Source of the DNA: Pelagibius litoralis
GTDB lineage: Bacteria > Pseudomonadota > Alphaproteobacteria > Kiloniellales > DSM-21159
Assembly: GCA_029287455.1 (NCBI GenBank)
Contig: JARFRB010000060.1
Span: 1-34,166 of the forward strand
Direction of reading: 5' to 3'
Length of the DNA stretch: 34,166 nt
The notes below the pieces were generated by a model. That model saw only the letters and a program-made list of their open reading frames with translations, did not search any database and was not told the DNA's origin. Position 1 is the first letter of the stretch, and each line of letters begins with the position of its first letter. The position numbers and the translations under genes are program-made. This document shows, one piece after another, positions 22,322-31,589 of the stretch.

Positions 22322-23967
22322 CCACGAAGGCGCTCGACCCGATTACGCTGGATATCATGTGGGGGCGGATGATCGCGACGGTCAACGAACAAGCGGCCGC
22401 TCTGATGCGCTCTTCCTTCACGTCCATCGTGCGCGACGCGGGCGATCTTTCGGCCTGCGTCTTCGACCGCCGTGGCCGCATGGTGGCTCAGGCGGTCACG
22501 GGCTCGCCCGGGCATATCAATTCGATGGCGACGGGCATGGCGCACATCGTCGAGGAGTTCCCGATCGATAGCCTGCGGCCCGGCGACGTGATTATCACCA
22601 ACGATCCTTGGATCACGGTTTCACAACTCCACGATATCACCATCGCAACCCCGGTCTTCCACAAGGGGCGGGCGGTCGCGCTCTTCGCCAATTGTTGCCA
22701 TGCGCTGGATATCGGGGGCCGGGGGCTTTCGGCGGACGCGCGCTCGATCTTCGAGGAGGGGCTCTTCCTGCCGATCATGAAGCTGCACGAGGCCGGCGAG
22801 CCGGTGCAGCCGATCTACAAGATGATCGAGAAGAACGTGCGCACGCCCGAGGAGGTGATCGGAGACATCCATGCACAGATCATCGCGAATGAGGTCGGTG
22901 CCCGGCAGCTACGGTCGTTTCTCGAGGAATTCGATCTCGACGATATCGAAGCGGTCTCCGAAGCGATCATCGAGCGATCCGAAGGCGCCATGCGCAGGGC
23001 TCTCGCCGATTTGCCAGACGGCCGGCATGAGTTTGGCCTGACGCTGGACGGCTTCAGGTCGCCGATCGAGATTTGCTGCGCGGTCCGCATCGCCGGCGAG
23101 GAGATCATCGTCGATTACTCCGGCACTTCGCCGACGGTGGAACTGGGCATCAATGTCGGTTTCAACTACACGGTCGCCTACACGACCTATGGCGTGAAGT
23201 GCGCGATCGCGCCCGAGGTGCCGAATAACGCCGGCTCTTTCTTGCCGATCCGCACGGTCGCTCCCCAGGGCTGTATCCTGAACGCGCAGCCGCCCGCCGC
23301 CGTGGCGGGGCGCCACACGGTCGGCCATTTCCTGCCCTCGGCGATCATGGGTGCGCTAAGTGGGATACTGCCCGACAAGGTGATGGCGCCGGGCGCGGAT
23401 AGCCTCTGGAACACGCATATCGCCGGCCATGACGCGCGGGACGGGGCCTATTTCTCCTACACCTGGTTTTCGACCGGCGGGACCGGCGCGCTGCGCGGTC
23501 AGGATGGGCTGTCCGCGACCTCCTATCCCAGCGGTGTCGCCGGGGTGCCGGCCGAGATCATCGAAGCTCTGACGCCCCTGGTGGTGCGCCAAAGATCTCT
23601 GCGCCCGGATTCCGGCGGTGCGGGGGAGAATCGCGGCGGGTTGGGCCAGATTATGGAGATCGAGGTGCGGACCGAGCGGCCATATCTCTTCTCGGGCCTC
23701 TACGAACGCTGCGCCCATCCGGCACCGGGCCTCGACGGCGGTCAAGCAGGCGCCACTGGCGCTGTCGAAACTTCAAACGGCGAAACAGTGGAACCCAAGA
23801 TCAGCCGCATGCTGCCGCCCGACACTGTCGTCACGCTGCACATTCCCGGCGGCGGGGGCTTCGGTGATCCCGCCAAGCGGAGCGGGGAGGCGATCCGTGA
23901 AGATATCGCCGATGGCTATGTCACGCCCGAAGGGGCGCGCGACGACTACGGTTCCGGCGCCGGTTGA
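22318..23967 (+). CDS. hyuB: Hydantoinase B/oxoprolinase family protein
   Basis: The 549-aa protein has the HyuB N-terminus (LDPITLDIMWGRMIATVNEQ), the block GSPGHINSMATGMAHI near residue 62, DVIITNDPW near residue 85, FANCCHALDIGGR, and the C-terminal glycine-rich PGGGGFGDP. It is the partner of HyuA and normal in length. The ATG overlaps the hyuA stop by four bases, with GGAGG upstream. In known systems HyuB carries the hydrolysis or carboxylation site that uses the phosphate intermediate made by HyuA. Confidence 0.93.
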   Translation: MTTKALDPITLDIMWGRMIATVNEQAAALMRSSFTSIVRDAGDLSACVFDRRGRMVAQAVTGSPGHINSMATGMAHIVEEFPIDSLRPGDVIITNDPWITVSQLHDITIATPVFHKGRAVALFANCCHALDIGGRGLSADARSIFEEGLFLPIMKLHEAGEPVQPIYKMIEKNVRTPEEVIGDIHAQIIANEVGARQLRSFLEEFDLDDIEAVSEAIIERSEGAMRRALADLPDGRHEFGLTLDGFRSPIEICCAVRIAGEEIIVDYSGTSPTVELGINVGFNYTVAYTTYGVKCAIAPEVPNNAGSFLPIRTVAPQGCILNAQPPAAVAGRHTVGHFLPSAIMGALSGILPDKVMAPGADSLWNTHIAGHDARDGAYFSYTWFSTGGTGALRGQDGLSATSYPSGVAGVPAEIIEALTPLVVRQRSLRPDSGGAGENRGGLGQIMEIEVRTERPYLFSGLYERCAHPAPGLDGGQAGATGAVETSNGETVEPKISRMLPPDTVVTLHIPGGGGFGDPAKRSGEAIREDIADGYVTPEGARDDYGSGAG

Positions 23968-24022
23968 GGGACTACCGGATAGCGGAGAACTCTTTCTGCG
24001 AAAGATGAAAAGGATCCAATCC

Positions 24023-24394
24023 ATGGCCAAACACCCCGAGTTCCACAATCTCGACGACGAGGGCGCGGGCATCCTGCGCCAGCTCACCGAAGGGCTGAGC
24101 GCGCGGATTTTCGTCGGCGAGCAAGCCATGATTTCGATCGTGGACGCGGCCCCCAACTCCCAAGGCACGATGCACCATCACCCGGAGGAGCAATGGGGCG
24201 TGATGCTGGAAGGCTCCGCCGTCCGGGTTCAGGGCGACGAGGAGATTCCCGTGAAGAAGGGCGATTTCTGGCGCACTCCCGGCAACGTTCCCCACACGCT
24301 GAAGGCAGGGCCCGAGGGCTGCCGCGTGCTGGACATCTTCGCCCCGCCGCGCGCCGAGTACAAGAAACCAGGTTCGGGCTTCGGCGGCGGCTGA
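24023..24394 (+). CDS. Cupin domain-containing protein
   Basis: I prefer ATG 24023 with AAAGGA at 24009-24014; an in-frame ATG 18 bases upstream has a poor site. The 123-aa product is a single small cupin barrel with the metal motif TMHHHPEEQWGVMLEG (three His plus Glu) and the second His in GNVPHTLKAG, so it should bind one divalent metal. Such proteins act as dioxygenases, isomerases or ligand sensors. It lies 55 bp after hyuB and 3 bp before the RraA-like gene, clearly inside the operon, but its step is unknown. Confidence 0.88.
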   Translation: MAKHPEFHNLDDEGAGILRQLTEGLSARIFVGEQAMISIVDAAPNSQGTMHHHPEEQWGVMLEGSAVRVQGDEEIPVKKGDFWRTPGNVPHTLKAGPEGCRVLDIFAPPRAEYKKPGSGFGGG

Positions 24395-24397
24395 GCC

Positions 24398-25063
24398 ATG
24401 GCGGTCTATCTGCACGAGACAGCGTTCCGGCGCTTGAGCGAGACGGAGCTGCAAGCCTGGGCGGACGCAGAGGCGGCGGCGGTGTCCGACTGCCTCGAGC
24501 GCTCCATGGCGATGGACGGCGGGCTCGCGCCGCTTGACCGGTCGATGCGCCTGGTGGGCCAGGCCCGCACCGTGCGCTGTATGGTGGGCGACAACAGCGC
24601 GCTACACGCCGCGCTTACCCGTGTCCAGCCCGGCGAGGTGCTGGTGGCCGACGCCGGCGGGTTCCTGGGAACCGCCGTCTGGGGCGGGTTGATGACCCAG
24701 GCGTCACTGCGCAAGGGGCTTGCCGGGCTGGTGCTCGACGGCGCCGTGCGGGACCGGGCGGAGATTGTGGAGCACAATTTTCCCTGCTTCGCGCGGGGGT
24801 CCGTCCCAGCCGGCCCTCACAAAGGTTTCGGCGGGGCCATCGACGGCCCCATCGCCTGCGGCGGCGTCGCCGTGCATCCAGGGGACCTGATCGTCGCCGA
24901 TGGGGATGGCGTGACGGTCGTCCCGCTGGACCGGGTCGAGGCCACCCTGGCGGCCTACAAGGCCCTCAAGGAAAAAGAGGCCAAGGCGCTGGCGGCGCTA
25001 GAAGCGGGCGGGACTCTGGCCGAAATTTACGGCGTGCCCGAGATCAAGCAGGTCCGGGATTAA
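24398..25063 (+). CDS. RraA-like / HMG-CHA aldolase-fold protein
   Basis: The 221-aa protein matches the RraA/MenG fold: VLVADAGGFLGTAVWGGLM (near residue 81) and LVLDGAVRDRAEI (near residue 110), where Arg-Asp are the catalytic/metal pair of 4-hydroxy-4-methyl-2-oxoglutarate (HMG/CHA) aldolases. These also decarboxylate oxaloacetate. In a catabolic operon, an aldolase or decarboxylase role is far more likely than control of RNase E. The start is 3 bp after the cupin stop. Substrate unknown. Confidence 0.88.
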   Translation: MAVYLHETAFRRLSETELQAWADAEAAAVSDCLERSMAMDGGLAPLDRSMRLVGQARTVRCMVGDNSALHAALTRVQPGEVLVADAGGFLGTAVWGGLMTQASLRKGLAGLVLDGAVRDRAEIVEHNFPCFARGSVPAGPHKGFGGAIDGPIACGGVAVHPGDLIVADGDGVTVVPLDRVEATLAAYKALKEKEAKALAALEAGGTLAEIYGVPEIKQVRD

Positions 25064-25098
25064 GCAGGTCAGGCAGTGAAGGAATGGCAGGACTGCCG

Positions 25099-25902
25099 AT
25101 GACGACGGAATTCGAGAGGACGCTTCACGAGCTCGAGGTCGGCGGCACGCCGCTTCGGATCCCGGCCATCGGGCGGGGTGGCGAGCGCTGGCCGATCGTC
25201 TTCTTGCATGGCTTTGGATCCGCCAAGGAAGACTATGCCGACATTGTGCGCCATGCGGCCTTCGACGGCCGCCCCTTTCTTGCTTACGACGCCCCGGGCT
25301 GCGGCGAGAGCGAATGCGGTGATCTGGACAAGATCAACATCCCCTTCCTGGTGGAGACCGCGCTTGCGATGCTGCAGCGGGCCGGGATCGAGCGGTTTCA
25401 CCTGATCGGCCATTCCATGGGCGGCCTGACCGCCCTGATGCTGGCCCATGCCGTTCCCGCGCGGCTGCTTAGCTTCACGACCATCGAAGGCAACGTCGCC
25501 CCGGAAGACTGCTTCCTCAGCCGCCAGATCGTCGACTACGCGGACCCGGATCCGGAGAGGTTTCTCGACGCCTTCATCGAGCGGGTGCGCCACCAGCCCG
25601 CCTATGCCTCGGCGCTCTTCGCCGCGAGTCTGCGCCACAAGGTGCGCGCGGGTGCTGTGCCCGGAATCTTCACCTCCATGGTCGCGTTGTCGGACAACGG
25701 CGATCTCATGGACAAATTCCTCGGCCTGCCCTGCCCCAAGATGCTCATGTACGGCGATCAGAACGCGACGCTCAGCTATCTCGACCACATCGAGGCCCTG
25801 GGCGTGCGCCTTGCCGAAATTCCGCTCTGCGGCCATTTTCCCATGTATTCGAACCCGCCGGCCATGTGGCGGGCGCTCGCGGATTTTATCGGGGAAGGGT
25901 GA
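25099..25902 (+). CDS. Alpha/beta hydrolase
   Basis: I choose ATG 25099 (GGCAGGA six bases upstream) over ATG 25084, whose purine tract abuts the codon. The 267-aa protein has the fold's triad: Ser106 in GHSMGG, Asp220 in YGDQN and His246 in CGHFP, with HGFG at 37-40 for the oxyanion site. Members cleave esters, carbon-carbon bonds of meta-cleavage products or amides. It is the last gene of the LysR-linked operon, 35 bp after the RraA-like gene. The specific reaction is not evident. Confidence 0.88.
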   Translation: MTTEFERTLHELEVGGTPLRIPAIGRGGERWPIVFLHGFGSAKEDYADIVRHAAFDGRPFLAYDAPGCGESECGDLDKINIPFLVETALAMLQRAGIERFHLIGHSMGGLTALMLAHAVPARLLSFTTIEGNVAPEDCFLSRQIVDYADPDPERFLDAFIERVRHQPAYASALFAASLRHKVRAGAVPGIFTSMVALSDNGDLMDKFLGLPCPKMLMYGDQNATLSYLDHIEALGVRLAEIPLCGHFPMYSNPPAMWRALADFIGEG

Positions 25903-25952
25903 TTTTTGGGGCTCGCGGAACGACGGATCTCCCGCCGACTTGACGCCTCGGC

Positions 25953-26633
25953 CTATCGCGATCCACGCCTCCAGGCTTCCGGCTCGACGAAGCGGCCGGC
26001 CCAGAGACCGCGCCCAGCCGCTTGCGCGCCCATTTCCTGGGGAACCCATTCGCTAGAGAAACGCCGATAGGCGATCGCCCAGCCTTCCTCGACGAGCCAA
26101 CGGTTCAGGTTCTCCTTGCCGGCCACGCAAACCGCGATGATCCGGCCATAGCGGTCGGTAGCGTTAGGCACGCATGACACCTTCCGCCGTCCGATCTTGT
26201 CGGAGAGCGCGGTCGCGGCCGCCTGGCCGCAGCGGTAATCGCGCCCGGTTTCGTCCTGGCAGACTTGGCCGCTCTCAGGGGCATCGATTCCGTGCAAACG
26301 GATGCGTTGGCCACGAACCTCCAGTGTATCGCCGTCGATGACGGAGGCCTTGCCAACCAGCGCGGCGGGTGGGAGCCTGCTCGCCGATGGGTCGGCCTCG
26401 CGGTCTAGGCTTATCCACACATAGGTGCCCAAGAGAGCGATAACCGCAACAAAACCGGAATAGCCGCTCAGCGCCGAGAAAATAATCTGGGATCGCCGCG
26501 AACGCCCCGCCGCGAGCAGAGGTCCCAGCAGTCGCGGGAGGGATCTTCCTCGCAGTGCGCTCCGCCGAGGCGGAGAGAAAGCCAGGACGTTGTCTTTTCG
26601 GCTTCGGAATGCGCGACTCATTCCACTGTTCAT
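25953..26633 (-). CDS. Membrane-anchored thermonuclease (SNase)-like protein
   Basis: The 226-aa protein has an Arg-rich N-terminus, one membrane segment at about residues 55-75 (FSALSGYSGFVAVIALLG), then an SNase domain. The catalytic set of staphylococcal nuclease is kept: Asp100 in VIDGDT, Arg112, Asp117 and Glu120 in RLHGIDAPE, and Arg164 in DRYGR. Four Cys in the domain (125, 135, 154, 169) suggest disulfides and a periplasmic location. It would cut DNA or RNA outside the cytoplasm with Ca2+. It stands alone, converging with the hydrolase gene upstream and diverging from the DMT permease. Confidence 0.88.
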   Translation of the reverse strand: MNSGMSRAFRSRKDNVLAFSPPRRSALRGRSLPRLLGPLLAAGRSRRSQIIFSALSGYSGFVAVIALLGTYVWISLDREADPSASRLPPAALVGKASVIDGDTLEVRGQRIRLHGIDAPESGQVCQDETGRDYRCGQAAATALSDKIGRRKVSCVPNATDRYGRIIAVCVAGKENLNRWLVEEGWAIAYRRFSSEWVPQEMGAQAAGRGLWAGRFVEPEAWRRGSR

Positions 26634-26732
26634 AGAAGGTTGTGCTTAACGAACACTGAACGAGCGTGGTCAGCGCGGGCGCGGCGTCGTTCCATTAGAC
26701 CGCCGGCATCGCAATGGGCCATTGTGTATTCG

Positions 26733-27644
26733 ATGACGAACGGAATATCGGATCCGACCAACGCCCTGGCGATCTATCGGCGCGGCATCTTCCTGGTGCT
26801 GCTCGGCAGTCTGTGCTCCTCATGGATTGGGCTTGGCGTGCGCATGATGGAGTCGGCGACGGCCTGGCAGCTCTTGGTCTACCGGTCGATCGGGCTCGTC
26901 GTCTTCCTGCTCGTAGTGATTTCGCTGCGCAACCGGGGGCGTATTTCGCAAGCCTTCCGCGACGCCGGCCCCGCCTCCTGGGTTGGCGGTTTGGGCCTGG
27001 CGGCGGCGTTCTCCGGCGGCATAGTGGCGATGGACTATACGAGCGTTGCCAATGCCATGTTCCTCTTGGCCGGCGCGCCCTTTCTCGCCGCGATCATGGG
27101 GATGGTCGTTCTCAAGGAGCCCGTGCGTCCGGCAACCTGGATCGCCATCGCCAGTGCCATGGCCGGCATCTTTATCATGGTGGGCGCGGGCGTCTCCTTC
27201 GGGTCCATCTGGGGGAACTTGGCCGGCCTTTGCGGCGCCGTGGGGCTGGCGGTTTTCATCACCGCCCTGCGCTGGGGCCACATGAGCGACATGCTTCCGC
27301 TCAATGTTATAGCCGGCCTCTTCGGTTTGGCGCTCGCCTGCGCGGTTTGCTTTCTCTCCGGCGACGGGATCGCGGTTTCGGCCAACGACCTCTTCGTGGC
27401 GCTTTCCATGGGGGCGTTTCAGCTTGGCCTTGCACTCGTGTTCATCACGCTAGGATCGCGCAGTGTTCCGGCGGCCGAGCTGTCGCTGCTGACCATGGCC
27501 GAAATTGTCTTGGCGCCGCTTTGGGTCTTTCTGGTGTTCGGGGAGACGGCGGGCACCTTGACGCTCATTGGCGGTGGATTGGTGCTATGCGCGATCGCTG
27601 GCGATGCACTGACAGGCTTGCGCGAAAGGCGGCGCGCGCGTTGA
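26733..27644 (+). CDS. DMT superfamily (EamA) permease
   Basis: The protein from ATG 26733 (303 aa) has about ten membrane helices in two EamA repeats, with the repeat-end block LLAGAPFLAAIMGMVVLKEPV near residue 105 and its counterpart MAEIVLAPLWVFLVFGE near residue 257. The frame stays open to 26640, but those residues are Arg-rich and unlike the family, so I reject the longer start even though no clear ribosome site precedes 26733. EamA proteins export or import amino acids, amines, nucleosides or sugars. Its stop overlaps the next start (TGATG). Confidence 0.88.
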   Translation: MTNGISDPTNALAIYRRGIFLVLLGSLCSSWIGLGVRMMESATAWQLLVYRSIGLVVFLLVVISLRNRGRISQAFRDAGPASWVGGLGLAAAFSGGIVAMDYTSVANAMFLLAGAPFLAAIMGMVVLKEPVRPATWIAIASAMAGIFIMVGAGVSFGSIWGNLAGLCGAVGLAVFITALRWGHMSDMLPLNVIAGLFGLALACAVCFLSGDGIAVSANDLFVALSMGAFQLGLALVFITLGSRSVPAAELSLLTMAEIVLAPLWVFLVFGETAGTLTLIGGGLVLCAIAGDALTGLRERRRAR

Positions 27645-28825
27645 TGGCATCTGGGACCTTCACCGACAGGGGACGTGGACGACGTGTCGATTGGATATTC
27701 TCCCGACGAAGCCACTTCCGAAGGGTGCTCATTTTCATCTCGCTGATTGCGGTTGCGCTCGCCGCCTGCTCGCCCCAGCGGACCGAGGAATCCTTCGAGG
27801 TGCTGTCTCGCTTGCGGGAGCCTGTACCCGCCGGCGTGGTGGAGCGAGAGGCCATCACTTACGAAGTTTCCGGCCGGGCGGGGCAAGCCTATCTCTACCG
27901 GCCCGCCGAGCGGTCCTGGCTCGCACCCGTGGTGCTTGTTCCGGGTGTGGCGCCCAGGGGCCGTGACGATCCGCGCCTTGCCAACTTCGCGCAGCAGATG
28001 GCGGCGGCGCGCTTTCTCGTGCTGGTGCCGGAGATTGAGAACCTGCGCCGTCTTCAGGTGGGCCCGGCCGACGCCGTGGCGATCGCCGACGCGGTGGTGG
28101 AGGCGGAAAGGAGAAGCAAATCCGGCATGCCCGTGGGCTTGGTGGGGATTTCCTACGCGGTGGGGCCGACGGTTCTGGCGGCGCTAGACGCGCGCTTGGA
28201 GGGCCGGGTGAGCTTCATTCTCTCCATCGGCGGATATTACAGCAGCCCTGCCGTGATCACCTTCTTCACCACCGGCGCCTACCGGGAAGCGGAGGACGAG
28301 GAATGGGCGTGGATGGAGCCCAACCCGAAGGGCAAATGGGTCTTCGTGCTCTCCAACATCGACGAGGTGGAGAGCCCGGAAGACCGTGAGCTCTTGCGCG
28401 CCATGTCCGAGACGAAGCTTTCCAACGTGAACGCGGAGATCAACGGCCTGGCAGCACGCTTGGGGCCGGAGGGGCAAAGCATCCTCGCTCTGCTTGAAAA
28501 CCGCGATCCCGACCGTGTGCCTGAGCTGCTCCAGGCCTTGCCGGCGGGCCTCCGGAATCGGATGAACGCGCTCGACCTCGCGCGGCGGGACCTGAGCGGC
28601 CTTGAGCTGCCGGTTTTGTTGCTGCATGGCCGCAACGACGCGATCATTCCCTACACCGAAAGCCTCGCGCTCAAGGACGCTTTGCCGCCTGGAGGGGGCG
28701 ATCTTTACCTGCTCGACAACTTTTCCCACGTGGAACTGGAGGAACCGAGTCTGGAGGACACGCTGACCCTGCTATCGCTTGTCTATAGCGTCCTGCGCGA
28801 ACGGGACGAAGCTGCCGAACCCTGA
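27644..28825 (+). CDS. Alpha/beta-hydrolase fold lipoprotein
   Basis: The ATG at 27644 overlaps the DMT permease stop. The 393-aa product has an unusually long basic N-terminus (about 28 residues), a hydrophobic stretch and a lipobox LAAC ending at Cys42, so it should be a lipid-anchored envelope protein. A GTG near 27725 is an alternative start closer to the membrane stretch. The hydrolase triad is Ser170 in GISYA, Asp332 in HGRND and His362 in FSHVE. The fifth position of the nucleophile motif is Ala, not Gly. Role unknown; the overlap suggests expression with the permease. Confidence 0.8.
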   Translation: MASGTFTDRGRGRRVDWIFSRRSHFRRVLIFISLIAVALAACSPQRTEESFEVLSRLREPVPAGVVEREAITYEVSGRAGQAYLYRPAERSWLAPVVLVPGVAPRGRDDPRLANFAQQMAAARFLVLVPEIENLRRLQVGPADAVAIADAVVEAERRSKSGMPVGLVGISYAVGPTVLAALDARLEGRVSFILSIGGYYSSPAVITFFTTGAYREAEDEEWAWMEPNPKGKWVFVLSNIDEVESPEDRELLRAMSETKLSNVNAEINGLAARLGPEGQSILALLENRDPDRVPELLQALPAGLRNRMNALDLARRDLSGLELPVLLLHGRNDAIIPYTESLALKDALPPGGGDLYLLDNFSHVELEEPSLEDTLTLLSLVYSVLRERDEAAEP

Positions 28826-28858
28826 CTGGGGCCTGACCTGGGAGAAGCTGCGCCGACG

Positions 28859-31480
28859 TCACGCCCGCGGCGGCTGGACGCTTGCCGCGAGCGCGGATAT
28901 TTCGCCGTGCAAGGCGTTGGTGATTCGCTCGACCGCTGTCCGCCCATCGCCCCGGGCTTCCAACTCCGAAGCTGAAACCGCGGGCGCGAAGTCGACGTGT
29001 ATGCGCGTAAACCGCAAGCGTTTGCTGTGGCGCGGCAGCGCTTCGAAAGTACCTTGGATAAAGGCGGGAACGACCGGTACCGCGGTACCGCTCAGCAGGT
29101 GACCCAGGCCGGGCAGGAAGCCTTGTAGTGTTCCATCCGGGCTTCTCCAACCTTCGGGAAACACGACAAGCGCTTCCTTCGAGTCCAGGGCTTGCATTGC
29201 GCAAGCCAGCCCCAGCGCGGGGTCCGCTTCGGCCAGCGGGAAGACCTTGAGCGCGATATAGAGCCACCTCAGCGCGCCGGAAAAAGGCAGCGTGTGCTCG
29301 GCTGCCCCCCAATGGATCAGTTCCAGGCGCTCCGGCGGCAGCGCAGCGGCGATCGCGGGGGCGTCCAGATAGCTTAGATGATTGCACGCGATCACGTAGG
29401 GCCCTTGGGCAGGCAGATGCTCAAGCCCGGACGCGCGAATCCCGAAGAGGCTTTTGACGAGGAGCCTGTTGAGGCCGGTCACGCGCCGGACGATCCAGCC
29501 TTGCCAAGGTTTGATAGGCCGTGTCCAAGCTTCGGTGTTAACCTCCGGCAATTCTGCGCCTTCGGCCTCGGGCGCCGAAACCACCGCTTCCAGCAGGTCA
29601 CGGACCGTCACGATGCGCTCCAGATTCGCCTGGCCGAGGTCGATCCCAAGCCTTTGCTCCAAGTCGAGTGCGAGGCTCATCCATTCGAGCGAATCAACGC
29701 CCAAATCAAGCGCGAGATAATCGTCGAGAGACCCGGGCTTCCCGTGATACCGCGCGCGCAAGCGCCGTAACGCCATGGCTGCCCGGGGCCGGTTGAGCAG
29801 GGGGTCTTCGATCTCCGCCTCCGGACGGTGCGCCGCGCCGCCGCCGGATTTCGCGGCGCGGTAGAGCTCGGGCAGCAAGAAGCGCCTCAACTTTCCCAGC
29901 CTCGTTCTCGGCAGGGGCTCGGTGACGAGGGCGAAACCCGCGAGCTGCTGATAGCTTGGCAAGCCTTGGGCAGCCTCGGCGAGGGCAACGCGAACAGGGT
30001 TGTCCGCGCGCACCAAGCCGGCCGCTGTCAAAGCGGTCCTGTCGATGCGAACGAGGGCCACAAGCTTGCCCTCGCTTTCCAGCACCGCGATTTCCGTGAT
30101 GAAGGGAGTCTTTCCGTAGCGCCTCTCCAGGTCCTCCGGATTGACCTTTTTGCCGCCGCCGAGAACGATGGTTTCCTTGACGCGGCCGGTCACGGACAGG
30201 AATCCCTGACCATCCAGATGCCCCAGATCGCCGGTGCGGAACCAGCCGTCGGGCGTGAAGGCGCCCCGGTTCTTTTCGGGATCCAGGTAGCCCTCGAACA
30301 GGTTGGGGCCGCGCAGAAGGATTTCGCCTTGCCCGGTTTCGTCAGGATCGGCGATCCGGACCTCGCCGCCGGGAAAGGTGTGGCCCTCGTTTCCCAGGCG
30401 GGCATGCGGCGACAGGTTGCCGGTATGTAAGGCGGAGGTTTCGGCTAGCCCATAGCCGGAGCGCACCTCGAACCCAAGTCCTGCGAGCTTCCACGCAAGC
30501 TTGGGATCGAGCCGGGCGCCCCCGGAGACTAGCAGGCGCAGATCCGGGGACAGGCGCTCTCGAAGCTTTGTGAAGATCGGGCGGCCAAGGTTCAGGCGGC
30601 ATTTGCGGCGCAGGCTCACGCAGAGCCAGAGCGCTGCTGCAAAGAGCCCATAGCCGATCCGCGAGCGCTGACGAATGGCTTGCTCGAGATTGGCGAGTAG
30701 GACTTCGTAAAGCCGCGGAACCGCGATGATCCCGGTGACTCGCTCCGCCTGCATCGCGCCAAGCAGCGCCGGGCCCGTGACGCCCGCGGGCATGACCACG
30801 GTGGCCCCGATTGTGAAAGCCGCCAGAAGGCCGACCACTTGCGGGTAAACGTGGTGCAAGGGCAAGGGCAGCAGCAAACGGTCGGACGGGCCAACCACCC
30901 CGGACTCCGCGATGGTCCGCAGGTTTGCGCCCAACTGGCGCATGCGCAGGGTGAACAGCTTGGCCGCCCCGGTGGTCCCCGAAGTTTGGAGCAGCAAGAC
31001 CTTCGTGTCGGAATCGGCGGTTTCCTCCGAGGCCGGCTCTTGCCAAAGCCGCCGCCGCCAGCCTGAGGGATCGTCGGCGTCGACACCGATCGCGAAGGCC
31101 TCCAGGGAGCCCGGGAAATCAGCCATCTCGGCCAGGTGGTCCGCGCTTGCGAAAAGGAACCTTGGCAGGGCGGCCTGCGCGAGTTGGAGGAGTTCGTCTT
31201 TCTTCAACAGCGTGTCGCTAGGCATCACTAGCAGCCCCGCCGCCAGGCCGGCGAGATACACGGTCACCCAGTCGATGCTATTAGGTCCGATCAGCAGAAG
31301 CCGGTCGCCAGGATTTGCTCCGGCCTTCGTCAAGCCGGAAACGAGCCGTGCGACCCGGTCGGCAAGTTCGGCATAGGAGCAGACTTCGCGCGCTTCGTCG
31401 TGGAATGAGACGATAGCGGGGCGGTCCCCCTGCTCGGACATTTCGCGAAGAAGTGTCCCAATGTTCCAGTCCGTGGGCAT
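28859..31480 (-). CDS. Fused acyl-AMP ligase - acyl carrier protein - PlsC acyltransferase
   Basis: With ATG 31480 as start the protein has 873 aa (the frame extends 29 residues further to 31567, without family likeness). Domain 1 (about 1-540) is an adenylate-forming ligase: TSGTTG at 166-171, YGLAE near 343, RTGDLG near 415 and the C-terminal catalytic Lys530 (RTRLGK). Domain 2 (about 565-635) is an acyl carrier protein with attachment Ser597 in GVDSLEW. Domain 3 (about 680-870) is a PlsC acyltransferase with NHLSYLD at 700-706 and FPEGWRS at 774-780. The chain could activate a fatty acid, load it on its own carrier and pass it to a lysophospholipid or other alcohol. E. coli Aas has the two enzymes in the opposite order and no carrier. 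Confidence 0.9.
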   Translation of the reverse strand: MPTDWNIGTLLREMSEQGDRPAIVSFHDEAREVCSYAELADRVARLVSGLTKAGANPGDRLLLIGPNSIDWVTVYLAGLAAGLLVMPSDTLLKKDELLQLAQAALPRFLFASADHLAEMADFPGSLEAFAIGVDADDPSGWRRRLWQEPASEETADSDTKVLLLQTSGTTGAAKLFTLRMRQLGANLRTIAESGVVGPSDRLLLPLPLHHVYPQVVGLLAAFTIGATVVMPAGVTGPALLGAMQAERVTGIIAVPRLYEVLLANLEQAIRQRSRIGYGLFAAALWLCVSLRRKCRLNLGRPIFTKLRERLSPDLRLLVSGGARLDPKLAWKLAGLGFEVRSGYGLAETSALHTGNLSPHARLGNEGHTFPGGEVRIADPDETGQGEILLRGPNLFEGYLDPEKNRGAFTPDGWFRTGDLGHLDGQGFLSVTGRVKETIVLGGGKKVNPEDLERRYGKTPFITEIAVLESEGKLVALVRIDRTALTAAGLVRADNPVRVALAEAAQGLPSYQQLAGFALVTEPLPRTRLGKLRRFLLPELYRAAKSGGGAAHRPEAEIEDPLLNRPRAAMALRRLRARYHGKPGSLDDYLALDLGVDSLEWMSLALDLEQRLGIDLGQANLERIVTVRDLLEAVVSAPEAEGAELPEVNTEAWTRPIKPWQGWIVRRVTGLNRLLVKSLFGIRASGLEHLPAQGPYVIACNHLSYLDAPAIAAALPPERLELIHWGAAEHTLPFSGALRWLYIALKVFPLAEADPALGLACAMQALDSKEALVVFPEGWRSPDGTLQGFLPGLGHLLSGTAVPVVPAFIQGTFEALPRHSKRLRFTRIHVDFAPAVSASELEARGDGRTAVERITNALHGEISALAASVQPPRA

Positions 31481-31589
31481 GCTCACTGCGCCATGTCTTT
31501 CCGGGGATGCGGTGGCGTCGAAGTCTCGCGGCCCTTCGCTAACACGCGGCGGGGCAAAACATCTCAATCAGGATCAAATCGCTAGCGGG

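Noticed and set aside
25069-26049. 326-aa minus-strand open frame
   Set aside because: It runs antisense to the alpha/beta hydrolase and into the thermonuclease gene; the composition is unlike a protein.
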